Shown here one piece after another: positions 37,652 to 47,529 of a DNA stretch of 64,000 bases (its first letter is position 1; each line of letters begins with the position of its first letter). Source of the stretch: CAWBBA01 sp963729795 (lineage in GTDB: Bacteria; Desulfobacterota; Desulfomonilia; Desulfomonilales; Desulfomonilaceae); the NCBI GenBank assembly GCA_963729795.1, contig CAVSPC010000040.1, positions 1 to 64,000 of the forward strand, written 5' to 3'. The position numbers and the translations under genes were made by a program. The notes under the pieces were generated by a model, which was not told where the DNA came from, made no database searches, and saw nothing but the letters and a program-made list of their open reading frames with translations.

Positions 37652-39362
37652 TCACTTTATGTCCACTGCCAGGGGCACCTCTAGCTTCCTGGCGGTGGTC
37701 ATCATTCTCCGCATTAAATACCTGACCTGTTCAGCTTCTTCTTCGGGACATTCCACCCAAATGGCATCATGGATTACCATTACGATACGGGCGTCCATAT
37801 TTCGGCGACCAAAGATCCGATCAAGCCGCAACATTGCGGTTTTGATCATATCCGCTTCAACCTGCTGCGGCCACGTCACCATGAACTGCCGCTTCACTCG
37901 CTCAGAAACTCGGCGGTCGAATCTTCTGAACCTTCCGAGCAGGCTTGGCACTCCTCGCGTCCCCAGGGGCTGGCTCTTCAATCTGTCCCACTCCACATCG
38001 AGAAACAGTCTTATCCGTGGGTACCTAGCGTGAAAGGTAGAAATGTAGTCCAAAGCCTTTTCCACGTCGATGAAATCCGTAGCGCCTTGCTTTACTTTGA
38101 GATCATTAATCTTTGCGCTCAAAGCCAAAGGGGTCATCCCGAAGCACATGCCGAAATTGATTTCCTTTGCCACGTCACGGTCATGAAGTCCCAGCAACTG
38201 CGATGTCTCGGTGTGCACGTCTCCACAAGGATCATTAAAAATCCGCATCAGCTCGGGATCTCGGGACAGATGAGCGAGTATTCTCATTTGTGCTTGCGAA
38301 TAATCTGCCTTTACCAGCACGCGCCCTGGCGTAGGAACAAAAAGCCTTCGAAGCCTCCGACTCACGTTTTGAACGGCAGGATTTCGGGCATACATGCGGG
38401 AAGTGGCTGAACGGGTTTGTCCCCACACAGGATGCAGCCGATCTCGGCCCGACGCCTGTCTCAAGAAGCTGAGATCCTGCATCATTTCTCTGTAGTCCAT
38501 GACCTTCTGCACGAACGGATAGTGCGCGGCTGTGTCCTCCAAGATCCGGTTGGATATTTTCTGCCACTGGTAGACCCCCTGATCCTGAAACTGAACGCCC
38601 TGAGCAACGAGGAAGCGAAAGACTTCACGATCCGACCGAAGATCCACCTCGGCTCCGCCCGTGATCTCGTGAGCAAGGCGGGCCATTTCTCGCTCAATCC
38701 GTTGCGCCTCTTGGCTACAGGCCGCCCCATCCACCCCTATTCCCACACGCCTCATTTGATCCAGTAGCGACATGAGCGGGAGTTCGACATGCCGGCACAG
38801 CCTCCTAAGACCAGTGCTCATCAACGGGAGGAGCCTGTCCGCCAAACGGCGGATCAAACCGGCGTCATGGGCGAGGATCTCCGAAAGCGTCTCCCGAAAC
38901 CCTTGTTGATATATGTTCGTATTTCTATACGGATACTCCTCCCCCAAGGTACCGGACGCACAAGTGAGCCAGCGTCAATCCTTCCTGTATTCGGTACTGT
39001 CCCGACTCAACCTCCCGCCCTGAATCAGGATCGAGCAAATACGCCATGAGTTTGGTGTCTTCTATCTTACGAATATCTAAATATTTATCCGTCTCCGCAT
39101 CCATGCGTAAACCCCGCTCATCCAAAAGCTCCCAAATTCGCTTGAGCCCGTGAAATGCTCGTGCGGACTTAACACCGTAGTAGAGAGCCGGACACAAGGA
39201 CGTGAACTCATCGAGAGCCAGGTCAACGCTGTGGGATTCTTCAGCGGAAAGAGCAAACCCGATCAATACCCGCTCATTCATTATAAACGGAGCTGTGAGA
39301 GCGACCTTATTTCCCGAGTCCAGAACTGAGGTAAGAAATTCAGGGGACGTAAAGCGGGTCAT
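37652..39362 (-). pseudogene. Family-A DNA polymerase, frameshifted near 38941
   Basis: Two frames make one ~570-aa polymerase. The N-terminal part (39362 to ~38945) resembles the exonuclease-like domain of Pol I (EDTKLMAYLLDPD). The C-terminal part has polymerase motif A DYSQAQMRILAH, motif B KEINFGMCFGM and motif C IHDAIW. Removing one base of the five-C run (plus strand 38941-38945) gives the continuous join VRYLGEEYPY. Three normally conserved residues differ: the motif A Glu is Gln, the motif B Tyr is Phe, and HDE is HDA. The two metal-binding Asp residues are present. Likely a mobile-element replicative polymerase. Confidence 0.85.
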
Positions 39363-39582
39363 GAATCTGTACTCGTATTCGAGGATTTATAACCGGGGCA
39401 CTTAAACGGAGAGATAATCATACAATAGATCTCTTGAATAATAATTATATTGTTCGGGAGACAGAGCAGAGTAGCGCCGGGGGGAGAGAGAATATAGCTA
39501 TATACACTATATGGTATGAAATTTATCATAGACCTGAAAATACAAGATTTATAGCTCAATACTAGGAAGTTGAAGTACCCAT

Positions 39583-40608
39583 CTAGTATTTCACCTTCGT
39601 GATTACCAACTCACCGATTTTGCTACCCTTCTTCTCTTGAACCGTAAGCAAGCGGATTTTGGTCAATTCTTCCCGGTAGGTGCAGGCTGTCCTTTTGGAA
39701 ACGCCCAGCGCTTCGGCCAACTCCTTATCCGAAATCTCAAGCGCAGGTCCTTTTGTGCTTCGGGCCAATTCTTCCTGACGTGTCAGGAGCCACACGTAGG
39801 CTTTGACGGCAGGTCCCTTGATTTTATAGAGATTGTCCGCCGCCCGATCCTTCAGGAAAACATGATCGTCATCGAACATGCGTCGGTGCCATTGGACCTG
39901 TTCACTCTGCTTGATGAGCCCGGCCAATTCGGAAATCAAAGCATGAACGTGCTGTGTCCGAATATTCTTGTAACGATCCAGCGAAGCCATTATGGCCTTC
40001 TTAGAGACCTTCCGACGCAGCCGGGTAGAAGGCCGAATCCCTTTGCTCTCAAAGTCCCCCAGCTTCAGCCCGAACCATTTGGCAATTCGAGATTTGGCCG
40101 CCGCCACCGAGATACCCTCGAATACGGATATAAGGCTGTAGATATCCACCGGCACAATTTTCTTTCGATTGCGGCGGTGCAGTAGGCACCAATCACGTTC
40201 ACAGAGATTGGATCGACAAGCAAAACCGACCTGCCATTCGAAGATGTCCATGCGGATGGCCCGCTCGTACCATTCGTAACAGTCCTTTACCGCGACAAAG
40301 ACCGGTGTTCCATCTTGGTCCGTGTAAGACTTGTTATAGATGCGGGGCTGGAACTTGCGGAGCAGGCAGTCGAAGAACAGCGAGGGGCCTTGCAAAATCT
40401 TGTATTTGGCGTAGCGTTCCCGCAGGAACTCCTTTGTCTGGGCCAAGAACTTCCAGTGCTTGAGGTACGTAGGGTTTACTCGCCCTTTCTCATCGAACTC
40501 TTCCACGTCGGGTTCCCACGTGGTAGGTGTGGGCTGCTGCTGAGGCACGAAGACCGAGAATTGGGCTCCGTAGGTGTGCCAAGCCTCCACGAGTTTGTCT
40601 CTATCCAT
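39583..40608 (-). CDS. Putative replication-associated HTH protein (341 aa)
   Basis: A soluble 341-aa protein. Residues ~285-325 (ISDKELAEALGVSKRTACTYREEL) are a clear helix-turn-helix. A CRSNLCERDWCLLHRR segment near residue 133 has three Cys and a His that could bind zinc. The rest is basic and helical. The family is not certain; the layout and position upstream of a DNA polymerase on the same strand suggest a replication initiator or regulator of an integrated replicon. Between it and the polymerase lies a 220-bp AT-rich spacer with a TATATACACTATATGG stretch, a possible promoter or origin. Confidence 0.5.
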   Translation of the reverse strand: MDRDKLVEAWHTYGAQFSVFVPQQQPTPTTWEPDVEEFDEKGRVNPTYLKHWKFLAQTKEFLRERYAKYKILQGPSLFFDCLLRKFQPRIYNKSYTDQDGTPVFVAVKDCYEWYERAIRMDIFEWQVGFACRSNLCERDWCLLHRRNRKKIVPVDIYSLISVFEGISVAAAKSRIAKWFGLKLGDFESKGIRPSTRLRRKVSKKAIMASLDRYKNIRTQHVHALISELAGLIKQSEQVQWHRRMFDDDHVFLKDRAADNLYKIKGPAVKAYVWLLTRQEELARSTKGPALEISDKELAEALGVSKRTACTYREELTKIRLLTVQEKKGSKIGELVITKVKY

Positions 40609-40725
40609 TTTGGGTTGCTCTCATCAGAGACTTGGCCTGTGAGTCTATCATGAAGCGTGGCTTTCGCCGAACTTCTTTATGGTCGGTCTGTGCGGGGGCG
40701 GGTGATTGGCTTTATGAGAGATTCC

Positions 40726-40791
40726 GAGATTCGTTTCTCAGGCTTTACCAGATCAATTCTGAGCGCTTGTCTCCATATTTTCTGGAGATGG
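40726..40791. repeat. Imperfect direct repeat, copy 1 (flanks acetyltransferase)
   Basis: Shares GAGATTCGTT(T)CTCA, ATCAATTCTGAGCG and TTTTCTGGAGA, in that order and with similar spacing, with 41975-42028. It lies just beyond the 3' end of the acetyltransferase gene. Confidence 0.6.
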
Positions 40792-40811
40792 CTGAGAAAA
40801 CCGTCTGCCGT

Positions 40812-41843
40812 TTATCCGGCCCGAGTTCTCAGCCAATCTGCTTGGACCATGGCAAAGATTTGCTTTGCCCGATCCGAATAAAGCTGAACAGACTCAAAAT
40901 CAGGGTCGATCATGATTTTTTGCATGAGAAGCCCGTCTTCACCAAACCAACGCGGCAACAGGCCACCCAAGAAATAGCCCCGGTCTCTGAGAACATCGAC
41001 AGCAGCACCTACGTGCGGACAACCCAGGTTGAGCCACGCTTGAAGGACTGCAACTTTCTGATCAAACGCCTGCGTCTCAATTTTCCCCATGCACGTATCG
41101 AAGTCAGAACCCATACTGCGGACGGCTATACGGCAAACGCCAGCAAAGTCGAACACGGTCATGTCCGCATGAGACTCGACCGATCCGGGCAGACTCTGGT
41201 CCGAAATGCGAATGGTTCGCTGATCGTCCAAAGCTGAATAGAGGAATGCCAGCTCCTTCTCGTATACAGGTGGCAGGTAAACCTCATGAGGCTTCGGTCT
41301 GTAGCATCGGAAGGCGGACAAGGCTGCTACCCTTCCCGAAGCACTTTTTTCCTTGTCATAGGCTTCCGCAGGCATCAGCGCCACTTCAAAAGCAGTCTCG
41401 ATAAAATGAAAATCAACAACAGATTTCTGGTTGGTCACGTGATTGCAGACCGGTTCACCCCACGCTTCCTCGATACCCTCCTGTCGGGGAATCCATTGCT
41501 GAAAGGCAAATTCGAACATGCGCTTGTTCACGCCTAGCCTGCGGTATTCTTGTAAAACGAGGCCCGAACCCAGCTCGTACAAAGCCACGTATGGGGCGGA
41601 TCTGAACAGATGGAGCGCTCCCACCACTTTGCTGCCTGCATTGCGAGCCACAATCGAATAATATGTTCCGGCAGCGTTGGCCTCGGTCAGAGCCTCGGGA
41701 TCGTAGAAAATCCTGACCGGATAACCTTCCCCATATACGGCTTTGAAAAGGGTTGCTATTCCCTCAGCGTCTTCGGGACGAAATGAATCGACCTCGAAGG
41801 CCTCATCATGGGTTGTGCTATTCGTGGACTCGTTGTCGTTCAT
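40812..41843 (-). CDS. GNAT-family N-acetyltransferase (343 aa)
   Basis: The start is ATG 41843 (MNDNEST), after AGAAGGA; a longer frame upstream has no ribosome site. Residues ~15-165 are a GNAT fold: FRPEDAEGIATLFKAVYGE, VVGALHLF, and LVLQEYRRLGVNKRMFEFA, which is the acetyl-CoA-binding loop and helix (R-x-x-G-x-N). The second half is a degenerate second GNAT-like or unknown domain. The acceptor is unknown. Two imperfect direct repeats bracket the gene, so it may have arrived or moved as a cassette. Confidence 0.75.
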   Translation of the reverse strand: MNDNESTNSTTHDEAFEVDSFRPEDAEGIATLFKAVYGEGYPVRIFYDPEALTEANAAGTYYSIVARNAGSKVVGALHLFRSAPYVALYELGSGLVLQEYRRLGVNKRMFEFAFQQWIPRQEGIEEAWGEPVCNHVTNQKSVVDFHFIETAFEVALMPAEAYDKEKSASGRVAALSAFRCYRPKPHEVYLPPVYEKELAFLYSALDDQRTIRISDQSLPGSVESHADMTVFDFAGVCRIAVRSMGSDFDTCMGKIETQAFDQKVAVLQAWLNLGCPHVGAAVDVLRDRGYFLGGLLPRWFGEDGLLMQKIMIDPDFESVQLYSDRAKQIFAMVQADWLRTRAG

Positions 41844-41974
41844 TGTCCTTCTCTCGATTGATTTTTGCCGACCGCTGCCAGTCAGCAGGACTTTAGGCCC
41901 TATTACCGAAGCGGTCAAGAGGCTGTCCCTGGAGCATCCTGAGATGGATGGAAGAAACAGGTCGTATGAAGCCT

Positions 41975-42028
41975 GAGATTCGTTCTCAAACGAACTCACA
42001 TCAATTCTGAGCGATTTTCTGGAGACGG
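41975..42028. repeat. Imperfect direct repeat, copy 2 (flanks acetyltransferase)
   Basis: Second copy of the repeat at 40726-40791, upstream of the acetyltransferase start. The two copies are ~1.25 kb apart and in the same orientation. Confidence 0.6.
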
Positions 42029-42883
42029 CAATGGTTCAGTGTCCCCGCCTCGCGGTATTTCTTAAATAATAATTAATAGTTAATGTATCAATCTGTCTTC
42101 ACGTATGTTTCTGGTCATCGTGTTTTCATCACTTTCGAGTGTTTGTACTCGCCGATTGAGGGAAACGCACGATAAAACACGTCAGACGCGATTTGAGGGA
42201 TTTTAAGAGATCGGAGTGAGTTCATAGGTCGGAGGGCATACTTGAAAGCGCGGGAGAAATTGGCCTTGGCTCATCCGTGCTAATCTGACTAAAATTCGAA
42301 CTTTCATCCGTTTCTCGGCCAGGCCAACAAAGACAGGTCTTGGACGTTCGCTCCCGCGCCAATATATATAGTGACTGGGGTGGACCCCTTTGTCAATACA
42401 AGAAAATGCAATCGGAATTGTCTTATTCTTAGAGCCATTTTAGGGCGCACCCAGCGAGGAAATTGGCTTGTGGTTCTTCCTCCCGATCCTTAACTTCTGT
42501 CTGCCTGTAAACAAAAACGAACGAAAGGGCACCTGAGAGGCGATTTGAACGATTTGCGGGTATTTCTATGCCTCCAATCATGAAAATACTTGTAGTGGGC
42601 GAAGCCGCCTCCGAAACTCCCCTGATAATCTTGTTCGGATTTTGTTCGTGGTCCCAGAGAACTCAGGAGGATCACGAGGGATCGAGAGAGACTGACAAGA
42701 ATCATCGTGGCTTGAAATGACTGAAGTATCGAGGCATGTGGTTGATATAATTGACGGGGCTCACGGCCTGTCACGCCGCCGTTCTTTGGCTCGAGAGAAC
42801 CCTGGCGATTTGTCCCCGAAACTCGCAAGCAGGCAAGCAGGCAAGCAATCAATTACCTCCAATGTGGCATATGCTGGTGGCGA
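42029..42883. other. AT-rich intergenic region
   Basis: No gene supported. Contains an AT-rich tract (ATAATTAATAGTTAATG near 42066) and otherwise nothing recognised. It probably marks the right edge of the mobile-element-like block. Confidence 0.45.
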
Positions 42884-43096
42884 ATGCGAGCCGGAAGATG
42901 GATGTGGAAAGATTATGATGAATATACGCTGTCACAACAAGGTAAGGAGATTATCGAAGTATCGGAATACTCCTATCATCCTCTAAACGTGGATGAAATT
43001 CGGAATTCTTTGGGGGGAACAAATTACGCCTCTATGCGCAAAATGCTCAGCATCATGGCAAAGGATGGACAGATTAACCGAACTGGAAGAGTATAA
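42884..43096 (+). pseudogene. Winged-helix fragment of a replication-type protein
   Basis: The frame reads WKDYDEYTLSQQGKEIIEV, then HPLNVDEIRNSLG and MRKMLSIMAKDGQI, a winged-helix pattern typical of the C terminus of phage/plasmid primase- or replicase-type proteins. No body of such a protein precedes it and no good ribosome site is seen, so it is most likely the end of a deleted gene. Noncoding DNA follows to 43290. Confidence 0.35.
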
Positions 43097-43290
43097 TGAA
43101 TTTATTCCAGAAGATGCCTGGAGACAGAATCGACCAAAAAAAGACCATCAGACTGGAAGACATATAAGAGGATTTAATTTCTAAGAAAAATGTCACCGGC
43201 ACTGACGACGCTACCACCTTCGAGGGATCGCTCACAACGATCCGGGATTCCTTTTGAGAATCACTACAGAAAAAGACCGCTTGTTCAAAC

Positions 43291-44478
43291 TCATAGTATT
43301 ATTTGAATGTCATCGGGAAAGTTGGTCAGCTTATCCAAGCCCTTTTCAGTAACAAGGAAAGAGTTTTCAATTCCGGCCAAACCTTCACCCGGCAAGATGA
43401 ATTTGGGTTCCAGCGCTATCACCATTCCTTGTCTTAGAATATAGGGTGATTTTCTCCCGATAACCGGCAATTCGTCCAATTCCAGTCCGATTCCGTGCCC
43501 GACAAACGGCACCGGTTGGGGATATCCCATAAAACCTTTCGCCAATCCCGCTTCCTCTGCCATCTGCATGGCCGTTTCGTAGAGGTCTTCCGCTCTAGTT
43601 CCGGAGAGGCCCTGTGCCACAAGGGCATCTTGAATTGCCAGAGCCGTTGAATGTATCTTTCTGAACTTTTCAGGAGCCTCTCCGATGAAAAAAGTTCGCG
43701 ACTGGTCGATCAGGTATCCGCCGACCGTCCCTACATAATCTATCTGAACGGGCTCGTTTCTCCGGATAATCTTAGCACCGGCCCCTTGTGGCATCGCGGC
43801 ATTCAGCCCAGGACCGCCCGTAGGCCCTACCGAACAGCTCGGCACTGCAAGATTAGGCCCTGACATGATGTGACCGTAAAACACTTCGTTATTGAAGCTC
43901 CTTACCCTTACGAGTCCCTGATGACCTCTTTTCCGATACCGGGCCTCGAGTAGCCCGGCGAATTCAACCTCCGAAAGTCCTTCCTCGAGGATTTCACTCA
44001 CCTCGGCAAAAATCGCGTCATTCATGAGAGCGGCCTGTTTGATGATTTCAAGCTCGTACTCGGATTTGACCACGCGAATCTCTTTTATAAGAGGCGAGAT
44101 GTCGGCGATGACGGCATGGGGGAATAGTTCGGAATAAATGCGATAATTGTTGACAGGCAACACGTCCAGTTCCAACCCCAGAGTGGTCAAACCTCTGGCG
44201 CATGCAGACTCGACGCTCTTTTTCAAGTGGGAAAAGCTTTTAACGGAATACACGGACTCAAGCGGCGATTCTTGTGCCGCCCGTTCAAAATTCTTTCGCA
44301 CCAAGAGCAGAGGCGTCCCCTCAACGGGTACGAAGAGATGAGCGTCCTGGCCGGTTCCGGAAAAAAAGAAGAGGTCCGTTCGTTGGACTATCAGAGCAGC
44401 ATCAAAACCGTTCCCTGCCATCGCAGACTGAAGCATGGAAATACGACGCTGAATTTCTTCCAAAGGTGTTGAAGGCAT
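43291..44478 (-). CDS. M24 family peptidase (Xaa-Pro aminopeptidase/creatinase type)
   Basis: A 395-aa protein with an N-terminal creatinase-like domain (~1-130) and a C-terminal pita-bread domain. The metal ligands are visible: Asp in IDYVGT, Asp in LIDQSRTFF, His in VGHGIGLELDE, Glu in ALEPKF and Glu in AGIENSFLV. It probably hydrolyses peptides with proline at position 2 in the cytoplasm, though some relatives act on creatine-like substrates. It stands alone next to an insertion sequence. Confidence 0.88.
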   Translation of the reverse strand: MPSTPLEEIQRRISMLQSAMAGNGFDAALIVQRTDLFFFSGTGQDAHLFVPVEGTPLLLVRKNFERAAQESPLESVYSVKSFSHLKKSVESACARGLTTLGLELDVLPVNNYRIYSELFPHAVIADISPLIKEIRVVKSEYELEIIKQAALMNDAIFAEVSEILEEGLSEVEFAGLLEARYRKRGHQGLVRVRSFNNEVFYGHIMSGPNLAVPSCSVGPTGGPGLNAAMPQGAGAKIIRRNEPVQIDYVGTVGGYLIDQSRTFFIGEAPEKFRKIHSTALAIQDALVAQGLSGTRAEDLYETAMQMAEEAGLAKGFMGYPQPVPFVGHGIGLELDELPVIGRKSPYILRQGMVIALEPKFILPGEGLAGIENSFLVTEKGLDKLTNFPDDIQIIL

Positions 44479-44670
44479 GAGTTGTTCCCCGGGATTGTGC
44501 AGCGGTCTTGCAATTTTGGGACTTTTAGGACCCTTGAGGACAGAGAGACCCCTCCGCTCACCCCAGAATCGTCTTTGTGAGGAGTCCCACGGGACCGAAC
44601 ACAGGCAAAACCGTCACCATGTTGATGAAAGAGCCCTATTTTTTGTGCTTTTGAACGTACCCCACCTCCG

Positions 44671-45582
44671 TCATACCGTCAACCGTTTTTTCCGCGCACC
44701 TGTCATCCAAACACAGCTCGGTAGTACCGGGCCAAGGAGAAGGCTGAAGCACACATGGACATGCCACCTCCTAGCGTGATATGCGACCTTCGCTCCGACC
44801 TTGATCAGACGTTTGATCAGCCATTCCATTGACCGCTTGACTTCTTCGCCCATGAGGTAGAATTGTCTAAGCATGTGGAGAAGGTTGTAGGCCAACACCC
44901 CCATGAGCAAGCGGGCCTGGTTGGCTGCGAATCGATGGCAACTGGTCTTGTCCCAGCGCAGCGTGTTCTTCCCCTCTTTGATCCGGTTCTCAACGTCGCC
45001 GCGTCCGTTGTACACCTTGACCACTTTCCCGGCGGGCAGCTTGGAATTGGTCACGATGAACCCGATCCTCGGGAAGAGTTCTCCATCGTGCCATTCGATT
45101 TTCGCGACAACTCTGCGTTCTCTGTCCCAGGTCTGTGCCCGATACCGGAGATCAACCAGCTTGATCTGAACTCCGCTCTTGGGAGGTCGCCCCACTGGAC
45201 GCTTCAGATACGGGTCAATGAGTCTGTACAACACCGCATTGGCCGGAAGCCCGATGAAGTACGTGACCGGTTCATCCTCGCAATACTCGTACACGCCAGG
45301 GTCAACAAAGGCTGCGTCACCCCGAAGCCAGAACAGGATGAATCGGGACCGATACCGCTTCACAATCGGATCGAGGAACTCCAGAACACCATCGGCTGAA
45401 TGAACGTTGCCTGGCCTCAGCTTGGCTCTTAGGCAGTCCCCGTCGCTGGTGAACGCAAAGAGCGGATGAAAGCAGGTCTCCCCGAAATGACTGTTGAACG
45501 CCACGTGCTCTTGCCTACCGTGCGCCGGGTTTTCCGTTGAATCAACATCTACGATGAGTCTTTGCTTCTTCTTTCTCTTCAT
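44671..45582 (-). mobile_element. 5'-truncated IS1380-family transposase
   Basis: The 303-aa frame matches the C-terminal two thirds of IS1380-type DDE transposases: RLIVDVDSTE (first Asp), FWLRGDAAF (second Asp), GRGDVENRIKEGK (the Glu), and ARLLMGVLAYNLLHMLRQF. A stop lies five codons before its first ATG and ~130 residues of the usual N terminus are missing, so the element is probably inactive. No terminal repeats could be identified. Confidence 0.8.
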
Positions 45583-45672
45583 GAGCGCGTCATTCGATCA
45601 CTTGATTTCCGTAATTCGGTACGGCTTAACCTTTCTTTTCATAGCTCTCTTCGCCCTCAATCCGCGCCAAGA

Positions 45673-46365
45673 TTAACCTTCTGTAAGCTTTCTATAATAA
45701 GATTCATGGAGGTAGATGGCGGCCAAAGGATTGTGACCAGTCACGCGATCTTTAACGGCTAGAACCGTCGTATATGCTTGAGTATACTTGAAAAATAGAG
45801 AGTCATGACCTACGCACAGGCCCAGCAAGACATTGAAATCAGTCTTCTCCTCGTTCAGCAGCATCGCTTGAAAAATCGGGTTACACATTGCTTCGTCAGT
45901 TCCCTGGAAAATTTTGTCCTTGTCCTCAATACCGATGAGGTCTTTTGGTGCCCTTCCGGCTTTGCAACAGACGGATATAACTTCATGGCCATGCTTTCTC
46001 AAAATGTTTTCAACAATTGTAGCCTCCTTCTTCAGCCCAACGCAGAACACCAGCCCAAGCCTGCCGAACTGCATACGTTTTGCAAACTCGCAGATTTCGA
46101 TAATACGGGTCTTAGTGGGCTGCATGACATAGGGATGTTCCTGTCGATTTGCGTAGCATGAGGCCTCCTGGATGGAGGCCTGACGGGTGAAGCCGAGAAT
46201 CTTCGGATTCTCGTATTCCCTGTTCGCCCTGGCCAACAGGTCTCTACGGGTCAGGGTCGGACAGCCTTTATGGCCAATGCCATCTGCATGTATGCAAACC
46301 ATCTGGTGGCGGCCATTAGGACATGTTGCACAAGCGGGGCTAGGTCTCTTCCTGTCTCGAGACAT
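45673..46365 (-). CDS. DUF1847 metal-binding protein
   Basis: A 230-aa protein starting at ATG 46365 after GAAAGGAG. It opens with a Cys-rich stretch (CATCPNG...C...C) and has FVCGLKKEA-like and CVGHDSLFFKY segments plus Cys pairs typical of DUF1847 proteins. That family is common in anaerobes and thought to bind metal, function unknown. No operon partner is seen. Confidence 0.75.
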   Translation of the reverse strand: MSRDRKRPSPACATCPNGRHQMVCIHADGIGHKGCPTLTRRDLLARANREYENPKILGFTRQASIQEASCYANRQEHPYVMQPTKTRIIEICEFAKRMQFGRLGLVFCVGLKKEATIVENILRKHGHEVISVCCKAGRAPKDLIGIEDKDKIFQGTDEAMCNPIFQAMLLNEEKTDFNVLLGLCVGHDSLFFKYTQAYTTVLAVKDRVTGHNPLAAIYLHESYYRKLTEG

Positions 46366-46576
46366 AGAAAACTCCTTTCATGTTTTCGCCGTTGATCAAC
46401 AACCTGCCCACACAGGCTCGTAGTTTCCTGAGCTGAACACCCAAAGCACTTACGAGGCGTGCGCCCGATGACCCTAGGGAAAGAGGCCATCCCGAAATAG
46501 ATACATGAGAAGTAGCTCACGCCGCCCAAATTTCGGAACACTCCAGACCGTTTCAAGCATGACTAGAAATCGACGG

Positions 46577-46869
46577 TCAGGCGCACCGCTCTCTGGATGG
46601 GGGTTCCCACAGGTCACGATTCGAGGCCTCGGTAGAAAAGTGATTGCCTACAGACTTCTGGTGAAGGTTCGCCCGTAGGGTCTCTAAGAAGATCTGTGGA
46701 GATGCCACCCTTGCTGTACCGCCCAATTTCTTGCTACGGACTTCATCCATCAGGTTCTTCAGAGAGGCTTTCACGATTACTAGAAGAGTTTTAAGCTCAT
46801 GGGACCAATGCTGAAGGGCTCGCCGCCCGGCCTGTTCCAGGGACTTGAATGCTGTTATGTTTCGGATTA
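46577..46869 (-). pseudogene. Histidine kinase remnant (HisKA region)
   Basis: Read on the minus strand directly after the response-regulator stop, a frame gives VPLIRNITAFKSLEQAGRRA, then HWSHELKTLLVIVKASL. This matches the end of a PAS linker plus the H-box of a HisKA dimerisation domain, with a phosphorylatable His. The catalytic ATPase domain is absent and the frame ends in unrelated sequence. It is probably a leftover sensor kinase of the adjacent two-component locus. Confidence 0.45.
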
Positions 46870-47529
46870 GCGGTACCTTTCCCCTTCGATGATCCCTTGC
46901 TGACTAGCCTTTATGGCCGCTTGGGCTCTCGTGGAGACTTTTAGTTTGCGGTAAATCGACTTGATGTGAGATCTGACCGTATGATGTGAGATATGAAGTG
47001 CCTCACCGATGTCTTGGTCCTTGAGGCCAGAAATGATTCGACTGAGTACCTCCAGCTCTCTTTGGGTAAGCACTGCCTTTTCCTGGGACTCAACGTCGCC
47101 TTTTTCTTTCTTAATCTCGCTGAGGACCGTTGCAGTTACTGCTGGATCCAAAAAAGCCCCTTCCCCGAGTACGTGGTGAATGACTCGGACCAATTCTTCT
47201 CGTGTCACGTTCTTGAGGACATAGCCTTTTGCTCCGGCCCGAATCGCTTCCTTTACATATTGATCGTCACTGTAGATGGTGAGCATGACGACTTTCACGT
47301 TCGGGTATTTCTCACAGACCAGCCGCGTGGTCTCTATGCCGCTAATGCCAGGCATCCTCACGTCCATGAAGACGATATCCGGGTGGGCATTCTCCATGAT
47401 GCTTAGGCACTCGAGCCCGCTGGAGGCCGCCGCGATGACCTCTACATCGTGGCCAATCTCGAGCAGTTGCCTTAACCCTTCTCGGACCACCGGGTGATCA
47501 TCGACGATCATGACTTTTATCTTGCTCAT
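46867..47529 (-). CDS. NarL/LuxR-type response regulator
   Basis: A 220-aa protein with a receiver domain (acidic pair Asp10/Asp11, phosphoacceptor Asp56 in IVFMDVRMPG, Lys in VLKNV) and a C-terminal LuxR-type HTH (LTQRELEVLSRI, HHTVRSHIKSIYRKL). It overlaps the 3' end of the histidine kinase gene by 32 bp, so the two are co-expressed. The genes diverge from the bbs/bss cluster 638 bp away. In well-studied toluene degraders a sensor/NarL-type pair (TdiSR) controls bss and bbs, so this is the probable activator. Confidence 0.9.
   Translation of the reverse strand: MSKIKVMIVDDHPVVREGLRQLLEIGHDVEVIAAASSGLECLSIMENAHPDIVFMDVRMPGISGIETTRLVCEKYPNVKVVMLTIYSDDQYVKEAIRAGAKGYVLKNVTREELVRVIHHVLGEGAFLDPAVTATVLSEIKKEKGDVESQEKAVLTQRELEVLSRIISGLKDQDIGEALHISHHTVRSHIKSIYRKLKVSTRAQAAIKASQQGIIEGERYR

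Noticed and set aside
43291..44478. M24 peptidase as part of the aromatic pathway
   Set aside because: It is separated by an IS element and other genes, and no pathway step needs a peptidase.
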